NCBI RefSeq assembly: GCF_014203555.1
Contig: NZ_JACHJH010000007.1
Coordinates: 62,001 to 126,000 of the forward strand
Source of the DNA: Streptomyces olivoverticillatus
Lineage (GTDB): Bacteria; Actinomycetota; Actinomycetes; Streptomycetales; Streptomycetaceae
Direction: 5' to 3'
DNA length: 64,000 nt
In this document: positions 17,758 through 26,220 of the stretch, piece by piece
Layout: every line of letters begins with the position of its first letter
Numbering within the stretch: the stretch's first letter is position 1
The notes under the pieces: model-generated
Seen by the model: only the letters and a program-made list of their open reading frames with translations
What the model was told of the DNA's origin: nothing
Databases searched by the model: none
Translations under genes and position numbers: made by a program

Positions 17758-17884
17758 GGTTCTCTCCTTGGTGGACAAGCGATGGCCACGACCACCCGGA
17801 CCCGAGTGCGCGGGTCCGGGGGCCGTGGTCATCACCTTGCCGCCCGGGGGCGGTGGGGGCGATTACTCCCGGGGTAATGGCGTC

Positions 17885-20239
17885 TCAGCTGCGCAGGGGT
17901 CCCTCGCAGGTGAAGTCGGCGGAGCCTGCGTCGCCCGTGGTCCAGATGTCCACCCCGCCGAAGGAGCAGTTCATGTCGGCCAGGTTGTTCGCGGCCGGGC
18001 GGGTGCGGGTGAGGATGAAGTAGTCGACGGTCTTGGACATGTCCTCGAAGACATGGTCGGCGTTCTGGGAGTTGGAGAGGTTGGCGGTGATGCGGCCGGT
18101 GCAGGTGAAGCGAGCCCTGCCGTTGGTGTCGCCGTTGCCCGTGCAGGCCGGGGTGATGCCGGTGGCCTTGATGAAGGCCGAGCGGACCTCCTCGGGCCGG
18201 GAGTAGTCCAGCGAGCCGTTGGGCGTGAAGTGGGTGTCCGGCACGTAGAGGCCGTCGACGTCGGCGATCTGCTCGTCGAGGAAGGCGTCGTACTCCCGCT
18301 GGATCGCGGCGTCGGAGCCCATCCGGGTGCGCCAGGCGTCGAAGCCCTTGGGGTCATTGGCGCGCTGGTAGCCGTACATCTCGCGGAGCAGCGAGGGGTG
18401 TTCGGTCCACAGGAACTCGAAGAAGGTGCCCGCGTAGTCGTAGAAGCGGAAGCCGTCGCCGTCGTAGGTGGCGTGCAGGAACTGGTTGACGGTCATCCGC
18501 GGGCGGCCGCCGGCGGTGTCGGTGATGACGCCCTTGACCAGGGACTTGCGGACCTTGATGCCGTCGTCGCGGGTGGCGCCGTCGAAGAACTCGGCGGTGC
18601 CCTCGTCCATGGCGGTGGTCAGGTCGCCCGTGTACCAGGGTGCGTCGCCGAACATGCCGGGAACGGCCCAGCGGCCGTTGAGGTAGTGGGTGTACTCGTG
18701 CCGGAAGAGCTCTTCCAGGGTGAGCGTGGAGTCCTGCGGGACGCGGCGCTGGTAGGTGTAGAAGGTGGCGCCCCGCTCCACGTAGATGCCGCCGTTGTTG
18801 GTGCCCATGCCGGTCAGCAGCGGGTGGAAGACCTCGTAGTCGGCGCGCGAGGCGTACAGGTGGATGTGGAGGGTTGTGTTGGGGTCGCCGGCCAGCGGTG
18901 CGTCCGTGCCCAGCATCCGGAAGAACTGGGTCTTGACCTGCTTGCTCGCGTAGTAGAGCTGGTCGACGACGCTCTGGTCGAGGGCGGTGTGGACCTCGAT
19001 GCCGCCCTTGTCGTAGGTGTAGGTGTGCGGGAAGAGCCGCGTCTCGATCTGGGGCTTGCAGACGTTGAAGGGGGCGCAGGCCTCGTAGTAGTTGAGCCAG
19101 GAGACCACCGAGGCCCAGGGGGCGCTGAGGTCGCCGAAGTTGGCCTGGGCGGTGGTCAGCAGGGTGCCGAGGTCGCCGACGATGGCGGTGCGCAGGCTGT
19201 CGATCTGGCCGAAGCGGCCGTATTCGCCGAGGGCATCGCGCACGGCCCAGGCGTTGGGCGTGTTCTTGAGGTGGGTGTGGCCGGAGAAGGCGCGGAAGGC
19301 GGCGCGGTAGCCGGGGTCGGCGGCCGCGGCCTGCTGGAAGGCGGTGTCCTTGTTGCCGGGGTAGATGCCGAGGTAGTTGACCGTGAGCGCGGCCAGGGCG
19401 GCGCCGCCCCAGGCGGGGTCGGCAGCCGTGGAGGCGCCGGGGGCGAGGGTGGCGAGCACCCGGGTGACCAGGCCGAGCTGGTGCTGGCGCAGGCCGGGGG
19501 CGCTGCCCGCGGTCAGGGCCTCGCGCAGGGTGCCGGCGTTCTGCCGGGTGGGGTCGAAGGTGTGGGCGGCGGCGGCGAAGGCGTCAATGGCGCTGCGCAT
19601 CGCGCCGACGGTGGCCGGGTCGGTCAGGTCGATCTCGTCGTGCGAGAAGTCCTGGTAGACGGCGGCGTGGAGGTAGGTGAAGAGCTCGTAGAGGTGGGTG
19701 GCGTCGGTGCCGCCGTGGCCGGGGGCGAGAGCGGCGATCCGGCGGGAGACGGCCTGGACGTGGGCCCGGGACATGACCGGGGCGAGGCGTGCGTCCCAGG
19801 TCCAGATCAGGCCGTGCAGGCAGCCGTCGGCCGTGACGGCGGGGTCGGTGAGGAAGTCGGCGAGGTGCTCGGGGTCGAGGCCCGTGATGCCGTCGAGGGT
19901 GCAGGGGACGGTGCCGTCCAGAGCCTTGGCCGGCTTGCCGCTGGGGGTGGGGGACTGGGGGGCTGCGCCGGGCAGGCGTCCGGGGTCGACCTTGCCGCCG
20001 CCCGGCACGGGGGTGCGGCTCGACTCCTTGGGCGGGACGGCGAGCCGGTCGGGCTCGTCGGGGGGTCTGCCGTCCGCGGGCCGGGCGGCCGCGGGTCTGC
20101 CGCCCGTGGAGGTGGCGGCAGCGGGTGGCCTCTTGTGGGGGGTGGGAGCCGCCTGGGCGGCTCCGGCCATGGGCAGGGCGAGACAGGCCGCGAGGGTGGC
20201 GGCGATCAGCCCCTTGCGCACGTGACGTACCGCGTACAC
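17885..20239 (-). CDS. Secreted M9 family collagenase
   Basis: A 784-residue secreted zinc metallopeptidase. The N-terminus has basic residues, a hydrophobic core (GLIAATLAACLALPMAG) and an AQAA cleavage site, followed by a Pro/Ala-rich linker. The M9 N-terminal activator domain (about residues 120-400) precedes the peptidase domain with HEYTH near residue 513 and the downstream glutamate of DEGTAEFFDG as third zinc ligand. This combination is that of Vibrio/Clostridium-type collagenases. The C-terminus carries a cysteine pair (NCSFGG, FTCEG) instead of obvious PKD or collagen-binding repeats. GTG start at 20239 has AGGAG. A consensus-like promoter lies about 45 bp upstream. It probably degrades collagen or gelatin-like proteins in the environment. 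Confidence 0.92.
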   Translation of the reverse strand: MYAVRHVRKGLIAATLAACLALPMAGAAQAAPTPHKRPPAAATSTGGRPAAARPADGRPPDEPDRLAVPPKESSRTPVPGGGKVDPGRLPGAAPQSPTPSGKPAKALDGTVPCTLDGITGLDPEHLADFLTDPAVTADGCLHGLIWTWDARLAPVMSRAHVQAVSRRIAALAPGHGGTDATHLYELFTYLHAAVYQDFSHDEIDLTDPATVGAMRSAIDAFAAAAHTFDPTRQNAGTLREALTAGSAPGLRQHQLGLVTRVLATLAPGASTAADPAWGGAALAALTVNYLGIYPGNKDTAFQQAAAADPGYRAAFRAFSGHTHLKNTPNAWAVRDALGEYGRFGQIDSLRTAIVGDLGTLLTTAQANFGDLSAPWASVVSWLNYYEACAPFNVCKPQIETRLFPHTYTYDKGGIEVHTALDQSVVDQLYYASKQVKTQFFRMLGTDAPLAGDPNTTLHIHLYASRADYEVFHPLLTGMGTNNGGIYVERGATFYTYQRRVPQDSTLTLEELFRHEYTHYLNGRWAVPGMFGDAPWYTGDLTTAMDEGTAEFFDGATRDDGIKVRKSLVKGVITDTAGGRPRMTVNQFLHATYDGDGFRFYDYAGTFFEFLWTEHPSLLREMYGYQRANDPKGFDAWRTRMGSDAAIQREYDAFLDEQIADVDGLYVPDTHFTPNGSLDYSRPEEVRSAFIKATGITPACTGNGDTNGRARFTCTGRITANLSNSQNADHVFEDMSKTVDYFILTRTRPAANNLADMNCSFGGVDIWTTGDAGSADFTCEGPLRS

Positions 20240-20283
20240 CGGTTCTCCTAGTGGGAGTTGATGTTGCGTCAGTTACGGAGGTG

Positions 20284-20319
20284 CGCCTGTACCATAGTAA
20301 TGTGAAATTGCACTGACAA
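20284..20319 (-). promoter_or_regulatory. Predicted vegetative promoter of the collagenase gene
   Basis: On the minus strand TTGTCA (20319-20314) and TATGGT (20296-20291) are separated by exactly 17 bp, in an AT-rich patch unusual for this genome. Transcription would start near 20284 and give a leader of about 45 nt ending in the AGGAG ribosome site of the collagenase GTG. This fits the HrdB-type consensus; it is not experimentally supported. Confidence 0.55.
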
Positions 20320-20393
20320 CCCATGCCCCTCCGCTTTACCATCACTTGCCGAAGAGGAAGGACTTCGATGGCCCGGCCCGGCGGGCGGCCGCG

Positions 20394-21122
20394 TCAGAGG
20401 ATGCGGGGACGGGGGGAACCGCCCAGGCACAACTTCGGAGCCGCCTCGACGGGCTCGTCGCGCGCCTGCGCCCACAGGGAGCGGATCTTGCCCAGGTGGC
20501 GGGCCGTGCAGGCCTCGGCGCCCGGGGCGTCACCCGCCAGGCAGAGCTCCAGCAGTTCGAGGTGCTCTTCGGCGGAGGGCAGCAGCTCGCCGCGCTCGTC
20601 GAGGCGGGTGAGGCCGTAGAGGCGGGAGCGTTTGCGCAGGTCGCCCACCGCCTCGACGAGGCGTTCGTTGCCCGCGAGAGCGAGCAGTCCGAGGTGGAAG
20701 CGGCGGTCGGCCTCCAGGTAGCCGATGAGGTCGTGGGCCCGGGCGGCGGCCACGATCTCCTCGGCCACCGGGCGCAGCGCTTCGAGCCGTTCGCGGGCGG
20801 CCGTGCGGGCGACCAGGCCGACGGTGGGGATTTCGATCAGGGCGCGGATCTCGGTGAACTGGTCGAGGTCGCGCTCGCTGACCTCGGTGATCCTGAACCC
20901 CTTGTTCCTGAGGGGTTCGACGAGGCCTTCGCGGGCCAGGTCGAGCATGGCTTCGCGGACGGGCGTGGCGGAGATGCCGAAGTCGGCGGCGAGGGCGGGC
21001 GCGGAGTACACGCTTCCGGGGCGGAGTTCACCGGATATCAGGGCGGCACGCAGCGCGTGGGCGACCTTGTCGCGCAGCCGCTCGTGAGCGGCGAGGGGGT
21101 CGCGGAGCCGGCGTTCGCCCAT
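20394..21122 (-). CDS. GntR family regulator, FadR/FCD subfamily
   Basis: A 242-residue regulator. The winged helix (residues about 10-75) includes ALISGELRPGSVYSAPALAA and FGISATPVREAMLDLAREGL, the GntR fingerprint. The C-terminal all-helical FCD domain shows the metal/ligand-binding Asp and His residues in the expected helices (EADRRFHLGLL and EEHLELLE). ATG 21122 follows a GGAGG ribosome site. It is divergent from a TetR gene; the 137-bp gap holds an 18-bp-period direct repeat nearer the gntR side that might be its operator. Target genes and ligand are unknown. Confidence 0.88.
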   Translation of the reverse strand: MGERRLRDPLAAHERLRDKVAHALRAALISGELRPGSVYSAPALAADFGISATPVREAMLDLAREGLVEPLRNKGFRITEVSERDLDQFTEIRALIEIPTVGLVARTAARERLEALRPVAEEIVAAARAHDLIGYLEADRRFHLGLLALAGNERLVEAVGDLRKRSRLYGLTRLDERGELLPSAEEHLELLELCLAGDAPGAEACTARHLGKIRSLWAQARDEPVEAAPKLCLGGSPRPRIL

Positions 21123-21182
21123 GTTGAGACCTCCGTGCAGGTTGTGGCCTCCAGCGTACAATGTCACGTTTTTTCAAGTCGG

Positions 21183-21216
21183 TTGATAGCGCGAACTCGT
21201 TTGATAGCGCCAACTC
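21183..21216. repeat. Two direct repeats, 18-bp period, in the gntR-tetR divergent region
   Basis: TTGATAGCGCGAACTC (21183-21198) and TTGATAGCGCCAACTC (21201-21216) differ at one base and are offset by 18 bp. They lie 61-94 bp upstream of the gntR start and 44-77 bp upstream of the tetR start. A tandem arrangement of asymmetric sites suggests cooperative binding by a regulator, with the GntR protein the nearest candidate. They differ from the TetR palindrome just to the right. Confidence 0.6.
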
Positions 21217-21224
21217 ATTTTATT

Positions 21225-21238
21225 GACCGATCGTTCTC
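21225..21238. promoter_or_regulatory. Candidate TetR operator upstream of tetR (copy 1)
   Basis: GACCGATCGTTCTC at 21225-21238, 22 bp before the tetR GTG, is a near palindrome centred on CGATCG. The same pattern recurs as GAACGGCCGTTCTC upstream of the SDR gene (21889-21902). Sharing of a site between a TetR gene and its presumed target supports autoregulation plus target control. Confidence 0.6.
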
Positions 21239-21259
21239 GATAGGGCTAGGGTCGGCGTC

Positions 21260-21841
21260 GTGGCGAGGACCAAGGAATTCGATCCGGACGCCGCCCTGCA
21301 GTCGGCTCTGGAGCTGTTCTGGCGGCGCGGCTACGAGGCGACGTCGATGGCCGACCTCGTGGAGCACCTCGGCATCGCGCGGGCCAGCCTCTACGCGACG
21401 TTCGGCTCCAAGCGCGAGCTGTACCTCAAGGCCCTGGAGCGCTACGGCGAGCAGCGCGGCCCGCGCATCGTGGAGGAGCTCTCCCAGCCGGGGCCGGCGC
21501 TGCCCGCCGTACGGGCGCTGGTGCACCGCTTCGCGGAGGAGGCCGCCTGCGACGAGCTCCGGCGCGGCTGCTTCGTGACCAACACGGCGGTGGAGCTGGC
21601 CGCGCACGACCCGGACACCGCGCGGCAGGTCGAGGAGAGCTGGCACAGCCTGGAGACGGCGCTGACCTCGGCGCTGATGCGGGCCAGGGCACAGGGCGAA
21701 CTGCCCGCGGAGCGCGACCCGGTGGCGCTCGCCCGGATGCTGCTGGTGCTCCTTCAGGGCCTGCGGGTCGTCGGCCGGGTCAGCCGCGGGCCCGGGCGGC
21801 TGCGCGACGCGGCCGCCCAGGCGCTGGCACTGCTGGACTGA
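21260..21841 (+). CDS. TetR/AcrR family regulator (TetR-SDR cassette 1)
   Basis: A 193-residue repressor-type protein. The N-terminal HTH is canonical: FDPDAALQSALELFWRRGYE, then ATSMADLVEHLGIARASLYATFGSK with the recognition helix. The C-terminal ligand domain contains the RRGCFVTNTAVELA block of the TetR_C_16/AefR-like group. It starts at GTG 21260. The SDR gene follows 123 bp downstream on the same strand. Closely similar operator sequences lie upstream of both. The N-terminal domain clearly resembles that of the TetR at 59284, which also sits beside an SDR gene, so the two cassettes are probably paralogous. Confidence 0.9.
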   Translation: MARTKEFDPDAALQSALELFWRRGYEATSMADLVEHLGIARASLYATFGSKRELYLKALERYGEQRGPRIVEELSQPGPALPAVRALVHRFAEEAACDELRRGCFVTNTAVELAAHDPDTARQVEESWHSLETALTSALMRARAQGELPAERDPVALARMLLVLLQGLRVVGRVSRGPGRLRDAAAQALALLD

Positions 21842-21887
21842 CACGGATTCAACGGGCCGGGCGCGGGTCCCCGCACACCAGAATTCA

Positions 21888-21901
21888 AGAACGGCCGTTC
21901 T
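21888..21901. promoter_or_regulatory. Candidate TetR operator upstream of the SDR gene (copy 2)
   Basis: AGAACGGCCGTTCT is a perfect 14-bp palindrome 64 bp upstream of the SDR start. Aligned with copy 1 (21225-21238) the shared form is GA(A/C)CG(A/G)(C/T)CGTTCTC. It is best explained as the site through which the adjacent TetR represses the dehydrogenase. Confidence 0.65.
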
Positions 21902-21964
21902 CGTTTCATGGAGACGAGCAGCCGGACGAGCATCGATCGCACAACCGCAAGAGGAGTCGTCGAC

Positions 21965-22726
21965 ATGACCGCACGCTTCACCGGCAAGACCGTCCTCGTC
22001 ACGGGCGGCGGCACCGGCATCGGCCAGGCCATCGCGCTCGCCTTCGCCCGCGAGGGCGCCAAGGTCGTGGTCGCCGGGCGCCGGGCGGAGCCGCTCAAGG
22101 AGACCGTCGCCTTCGCCGAGGCCGAGGGCGGCGAGGCCACCGCGGTCACGGCCGACGTGACCCGCCCCGAGGACGTACGGGCCCTGGTCGAGCGGACGGT
22201 GGAACGGTACGGCAGCCTGGACGTGGCCGTGAACAACGTCGGCATCGCCGTGCCGCCCGCCAAGGTCGCCGACATCGCCGAGGACGACTGGCACGCGGTC
22301 CTCGACACCAACGTCACCGCCGTGTGGCTGTCGATGAAGGCGGAGATCGGGCACATGCGCGCGCACGGCGGCGGTGCCATCGTGAACGTCTCGTCGAACA
22401 TCGGCGCGCACCTGCGCAAGCCCTCGCTGGGCGCGTACGCCACCAGCAAGGCCGCCGTCTCGGCGCTGACCCGCAGCGCCGCCCGGGACCACATCGCCGA
22501 CGGGGTGCGGATCAACGCCGTCAGCCCCGGCCCGGTCGAGACGCCGATGTCCTCCCGGCCCGGCGAGTCCTCGCTGGACAAGGCCGAGCGGATGCGCCGC
22601 GAGGTCCCGGCCGGCCGGGCCGGCACGCCGGACGAGATCGCCGCCGCCGTGCTCTACCTCGCCTCCGAGGAGGCGGGTTACACGGTCGGCACCGAGCTCG
22701 TCCTCGACGGCGGCGTCACCGCGTGA
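21965..22726 (+). CDS. Short-chain dehydrogenase/reductase (TetR-SDR cassette 1)
   Basis: A 253-residue classical SDR. The cofactor motif TGGGTGIG lies at about residues 13-20. The NNVG motif, the catalytic Ser region NVSSNIGAHL and the YATSK active site follow in order, then the PG motif (SPGPVETP). VVAGRR after beta-2 suggests NADP preference. ATG 21965 has a GAGGAG ribosome site; an in-frame ATG at 21908 lacks one. It lies downstream of a TetR gene with a shared operator, so it is probably induced by its own substrate or a related electrophile. Its 3' end overlaps the convergent APC permease by 11 bp. Confidence 0.9.
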   Translation: MTARFTGKTVLVTGGGTGIGQAIALAFAREGAKVVVAGRRAEPLKETVAFAEAEGGEATAVTADVTRPEDVRALVERTVERYGSLDVAVNNVGIAVPPAKVADIAEDDWHAVLDTNVTAVWLSMKAEIGHMRAHGGGAIVNVSSNIGAHLRKPSLGAYATSKAAVSALTRSAARDHIADGVRINAVSPGPVETPMSSRPGESSLDKAERMRREVPAGRAGTPDEIAAAVLYLASEEAGYTVGTELVLDGGVTA

Positions 22727-24131
22727 GGGCCTCCGCGGCCGCAGCGGGCTCCTCGGCGGCCTCGGCCGCGGCCTCCGCGGCCTCCTGACCGGCGGCCTGC
22801 CGCCCGTTGTCCCCCGCCGGGCGGCGGGCCGCCATCCACACGTAGACGATGATCCCGGCGAACAGGAACAGCGTGCCCTGGTAGACGGCCGCGTAGCCCG
22901 CGCCCGCGACCAGCCAGAACGAGAAGCCGAACGCACCGAGCGCCAGCACCAGGTCGCGCGTCAGCCGGGCCGGACGGACCTTCTCGCGCTGCCCCTTGAG
23001 CAGGAAGTACACCTGCGCGGCGGTGGCCAGCAGATACGGGACGGTCGCGGAGAAGGTGGTGACCAGCACCAGGATCTCGAAGACCCCGCCCGAGCCGGAG
23101 GTGTAGTTGATGACCGTCAGCACCGAGGCGCAGATCGTCGCGGCGAGCACACCGGCGGTGGGCACCCCGCGCCGCTTCTTGCCGAACACCGCCGGGAAGA
23201 GGCCGTCCTTGGCCGCGGCGTAGGGCGCCTGGGCGCTCATCAGCGTCCAGCCGTTGAGCGCGCCCACGATGGAGATCACGGCGCAGCAGGCGATCAGTGT
23301 GCCGCCCCACGTGCCGCCGAACATCACGTCGACGGCGTCGGAGAACGGCGCGGTGGACTTGACCAGCTTGTCGTGGGCGACCGTGCCGAAGACCGACAGC
23401 GTGCCCAGGAGGTAGACGACGGCCGCGCCGATGGTGCCGAGCACGCTGGCCCGTCCCACGTTGCGCTCCGGATCGCGGACCTCGCCCGCGCTCATCGCCG
23501 CGGACTCCACGCCCACGTAGCTGTAGAGCAGGATCGCTGCCGAGGCCGACAGGCCGCCGGTCCAGCTGCCGCCGCCCTCGGTGAAGGAACCGAGCTTGGA
23601 AGGGTCGAAGAAGAAGAGTCCGACGACCGCCACGAACAGCAGCGGGACGAACTTGAGCACCGTGGAGACCAGCTGCACCGCACCCACCCAGCGGGTGCCG
23701 GCGAGGTTCGCGAGCGCCGGGAGCCACACCATCAGCAGGGCGATGGTCAGGTCGGAGCCGGTGGAGGGGCTGCCCCCGGTCACGACGTGGAAGTAGCCCA
23801 CCCCGGCCACGGCGAGGGCCGCATTGCTGACCCAGGTCATGGTCCAGTACGACCAGGCCGACATGAACCCGGCGAAGTCGCCGAAGGCCTCGCGGGCGTA
23901 GACGTACGGGCCGCCCGTGCGCGGGTCGCGCTCGGCGAGCCGTCCGAAGACCAGAGCGAGCGCGATGGCGCCCACCGTCAGCACGCCGAAGGCCAGCAGG
24001 CTGACGGTGCCGAAGGGGGCGACGGAAGCGGGCAGCAGGAAGATGCCGCCGCCGATGATGTTGCCCATGACCAGGGCGGTGGCCGTGGGGAGGCCGAAAC
24101 GGCGGGATTGCGTGCCGTCGGTGTCGTGCAT
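22716..24131 (-). CDS. APC superfamily amino acid permease/antiporter
   Basis: A 471-residue membrane carrier of the basic amino acid/polyamine antiporter (AdiC/PotE/CadB-like) group. The first helix carries ALVMGNIIGGGIFLLPAS, the unwound GxG substrate-binding motif, and RTGGPYVYAREAFGDFAGF is the following family block. About twelve hydrophobic segments are seen. The C-terminal tail is unusually Ala/Glu-rich. ATG 24131 gives a normal N-terminus (MHDTDGTQSRRFGLPTATAL); the long upstream open frame is not credible. No decarboxylase or deiminase gene is adjacent, so substrate is open. Confidence 0.88.
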   Translation of the reverse strand: MHDTDGTQSRRFGLPTATALVMGNIIGGGIFLLPASVAPFGTVSLLAFGVLTVGAIALALVFGRLAERDPRTGGPYVYAREAFGDFAGFMSAWSYWTMTWVSNAALAVAGVGYFHVVTGGSPSTGSDLTIALLMVWLPALANLAGTRWVGAVQLVSTVLKFVPLLFVAVVGLFFFDPSKLGSFTEGGGSWTGGLSASAAILLYSYVGVESAAMSAGEVRDPERNVGRASVLGTIGAAVVYLLGTLSVFGTVAHDKLVKSTAPFSDAVDVMFGGTWGGTLIACCAVISIVGALNGWTLMSAQAPYAAAKDGLFPAVFGKKRRGVPTAGVLAATICASVLTVINYTSGSGGVFEILVLVTTFSATVPYLLATAAQVYFLLKGQREKVRPARLTRDLVLALGAFGFSFWLVAGAGYAAVYQGTLFLFAGIIVYVWMAARRPAGDNGRQAAGQEAAEAAAEAAEEPAAAAEALTR

Positions 24132-24366
24132 GAGGTGGTGCGCCTCTCGTCCTGCGGGCAGGTCGCATGGATGTGCGACAGCACATAGTGACGGCACCGG
24201 GGGGCGGCGCAAAATCAGCGGTTTTTGTCCCGCGGGGGCCGCCCGGCGGCCGTAAAAGGTGCAGCGATCCCGGCCGTGGACCGCGATTCGTCCACCCCCT
24301 GCCGTCCGGGGCGGCACGCTCAAGCGGAATGTGCCGCACCGGACCGCACGGCCCGGCGGGGCCGCC

Positions 24367-24579
24367 TCAGCGCAGGGTGGGGTCCCGGTCCGCGTCGTAG
24401 TCGCCGGTGCCCCGGCAGTGCCGGCACTCCCCCGCACGGTGCACGGTCTCGGCCGGGCCCTTGAAGGGGTCCGTGCCGTCGCAGTAGGCGAAGGCGCGGG
24501 TCACGAAGCCGGAGCCGTGACACCACTGGCAGGTCCTGGCCTCCGGCTCCGGGCCGGGCTCGGGCTTGCGCTCACTCAT
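24367..24579 (-). CDS. Small protein with two CxxCxGxG zinc-binding motifs
   Basis: A 70-residue acidic/proline-rich protein starting MSERKPEPGPEPEARTCQWC. It has two zinc-finger half motifs, CQWCHGSGF and CRHCRGTGDY, of the type found in the cysteine-rich centre of DnaJ, here without J or substrate domains. The two pairs, about 35 residues apart, could bind one zinc ion. Such mini proteins occur in streptomycetes as hypotheticals; role unknown, perhaps redox-linked or protein-binding. It lies in the gap between the APC permease and the CoA-transferase; it is transcribed in the permease direction. Confidence 0.7.
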   Translation of the reverse strand: MSERKPEPGPEPEARTCQWCHGSGFVTRAFAYCDGTDPFKGPAETVHRAGECRHCRGTGDYDADRDPTLR

Positions 24580-24687
24580 CGATGCCGAGCCTAGCCCCGG
24601 GCCCGGGCCGCCGTGCCACCGGAAATCGCGTTCGAGGAGTGGCCCGCGACCCTTCCCGCAACTGACACCCAGTGCCACACTCGTGTG

Positions 24688-26088
24688 ATGATCAAGCGTT
24701 CACGTGAGGCAACGGCCCACGCCTGGGCGGCACTCGGCGGAGATCCCGCCCTGACCGCGGCCGTCGAATCCGGCGGCCCGAGCGCCGTCCTCCCCGCCCG
24801 GCTGCCCGTGCGCGAGACGGCCCGCGCCACCGTCTCCGTCTGCGCCCTGGCCGCCGCCGAGCTGCTCACCGCGCGGCGCGGAGGCGGCACCCTCCCACCT
24901 GTCCGCGTCGACGACGGCGCCGTCGCGACCGCCTTCGTCAGCGAACGCCACCTGCGCATCGACGGCCGCGCCCCGACCGCCTTCGCTCCCCTCTCCCGCT
25001 TCTGGCCCACCGCCGACGGCTGGCTGCGTACCCACGCCAACTATCCGCACCACCGCGACCGCCTCCTTGCCTCCCTGAAGCTCACGGACACCGGCGACGA
25101 CACGGAACTCGCCGCGCTCGTCGCCGCGGCCCTCGCCGAGCGGGAGGCCGCAGCGGTGGAGGAGGAGGTGTACGCGCACGGAGGGCTCGCCATCGCCGTC
25201 CGTACGCCCGGGCAGTGGGCCACGCACCCGCAGGGCGCCGAGGTCGCCCGCCGCCCGCTGCTGACCCTCGACCGGATCGCGGACGGGCCCATAAACACCC
25301 TGGGCGAGCCGTCCGGCGCGCTGCCCGCCGAGGGGCTGCGGGTGCTCGACCTCACCCGGGTCATCGCCGGTCCCGTCGCCACCCGCACCCTCGCCCTGCT
25401 GGGCGCCGACGTCCTGCGCATCGACGGCCCCGGCCTGCCCGAGAGCCCGGACGCCCACGCCGACACCGGCTTCGGCAAGCGCTCGGCCGTCCTCGACCTC
25501 GGGCGCCGCACGGACCGGGCCGTCTTCGAGGACCTGCTCGCCGCCGCCGACGTCGTGGTCACCGGCTACCGGCCCGGCGCGCTCGACCGGTACGGCCTGT
25601 CGCCCCGGGCGCTGGCCGAACGGCGGCCCGGCCTGGTCGTCGCCCGGGTCAGTGCCTGGGGCGGCCACGGGCCGTGGGGCACCCGGCGCGGCTTCGACAG
25701 CCTGGTGCAGGCGGCATGCGGCATCGCCGTCACCGAGGCGGGCCCCGACGGCCGGCCCGGCGCCCTGCCCGCCCAGGCACTGGACCACGGCACCGGCTAT
25801 CTGCTCGCCGCCGCCGTGCTGCGCGCCGTCACCCTGCGGCACACGGCGGGCGGCACCCACCTGGCGGACCTCTCCCTCGCCCGCACCGCCGCCTGGCTGA
25901 TGCGCGAGGTGCCGCGCGACACGGGTGAGCCCTCCGGCCCCTACGACGCGGACGCCCATCTGGCCGAGACCGAAGGCCCGTCGGGGCGGCTGCGGTACGC
26001 GCTGCCGCCGGTGGCCTTCGACGGCGGCCCGCGCGACTGGGCCCGGCCCCCGGGCCGCTGGGGGACCGACGCGCCGCGGTGGCGCTGA
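24688..26088 (+). CDS. Class III (CaiB/Frc-type) CoA-transferase with swapped halves
   Basis: A 466-residue family III CoA-transferase homologue. The diagnostic N-terminal motif of the family, LRVLDLTRVIAGPVATRTLA followed by LLGADVLRID, starts only near residue 214. The catalytic aspartate sits in ALDHGTGYL at residue 366. The first about 200 residues (DGWLRTHANYPHHRDRLLASL region, then GLAIAVRTPGQWATHPQG) look like the C-terminal half of normal members. So the order of the two halves appears reversed relative to Frc or CaiB, or two partial copies are fused. ATG 24688 is nearly without ribosome site, possibly leaderless. Substrate unknown. Confidence 0.82.
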   Translation: MIKRSREATAHAWAALGGDPALTAAVESGGPSAVLPARLPVRETARATVSVCALAAAELLTARRGGGTLPPVRVDDGAVATAFVSERHLRIDGRAPTAFAPLSRFWPTADGWLRTHANYPHHRDRLLASLKLTDTGDDTELAALVAAALAEREAAAVEEEVYAHGGLAIAVRTPGQWATHPQGAEVARRPLLTLDRIADGPINTLGEPSGALPAEGLRVLDLTRVIAGPVATRTLALLGADVLRIDGPGLPESPDAHADTGFGKRSAVLDLGRRTDRAVFEDLLAAADVVVTGYRPGALDRYGLSPRALAERRPGLVVARVSAWGGHGPWGTRRGFDSLVQAACGIAVTEAGPDGRPGALPAQALDHGTGYLLAAAVLRAVTLRHTAGGTHLADLSLARTAAWLMREVPRDTGEPSGPYDADAHLAETEGPSGRLRYALPPVAFDGGPRDWARPPGRWGTDAPRWR

Positions 26089-26220
26089 GGGCGGGCGACC
26101 GGGGGTTTCCCCAGACCTGGGCAGGAGTCCTGGTCGGCGGCGGTGGGAAGCAGTTCGATGTCCGTGGAGTGTCAGGGGGGCGCCGGGCGTACGGCGGCCC
26201 GTGTGAGGAGTTGAAGAGCC

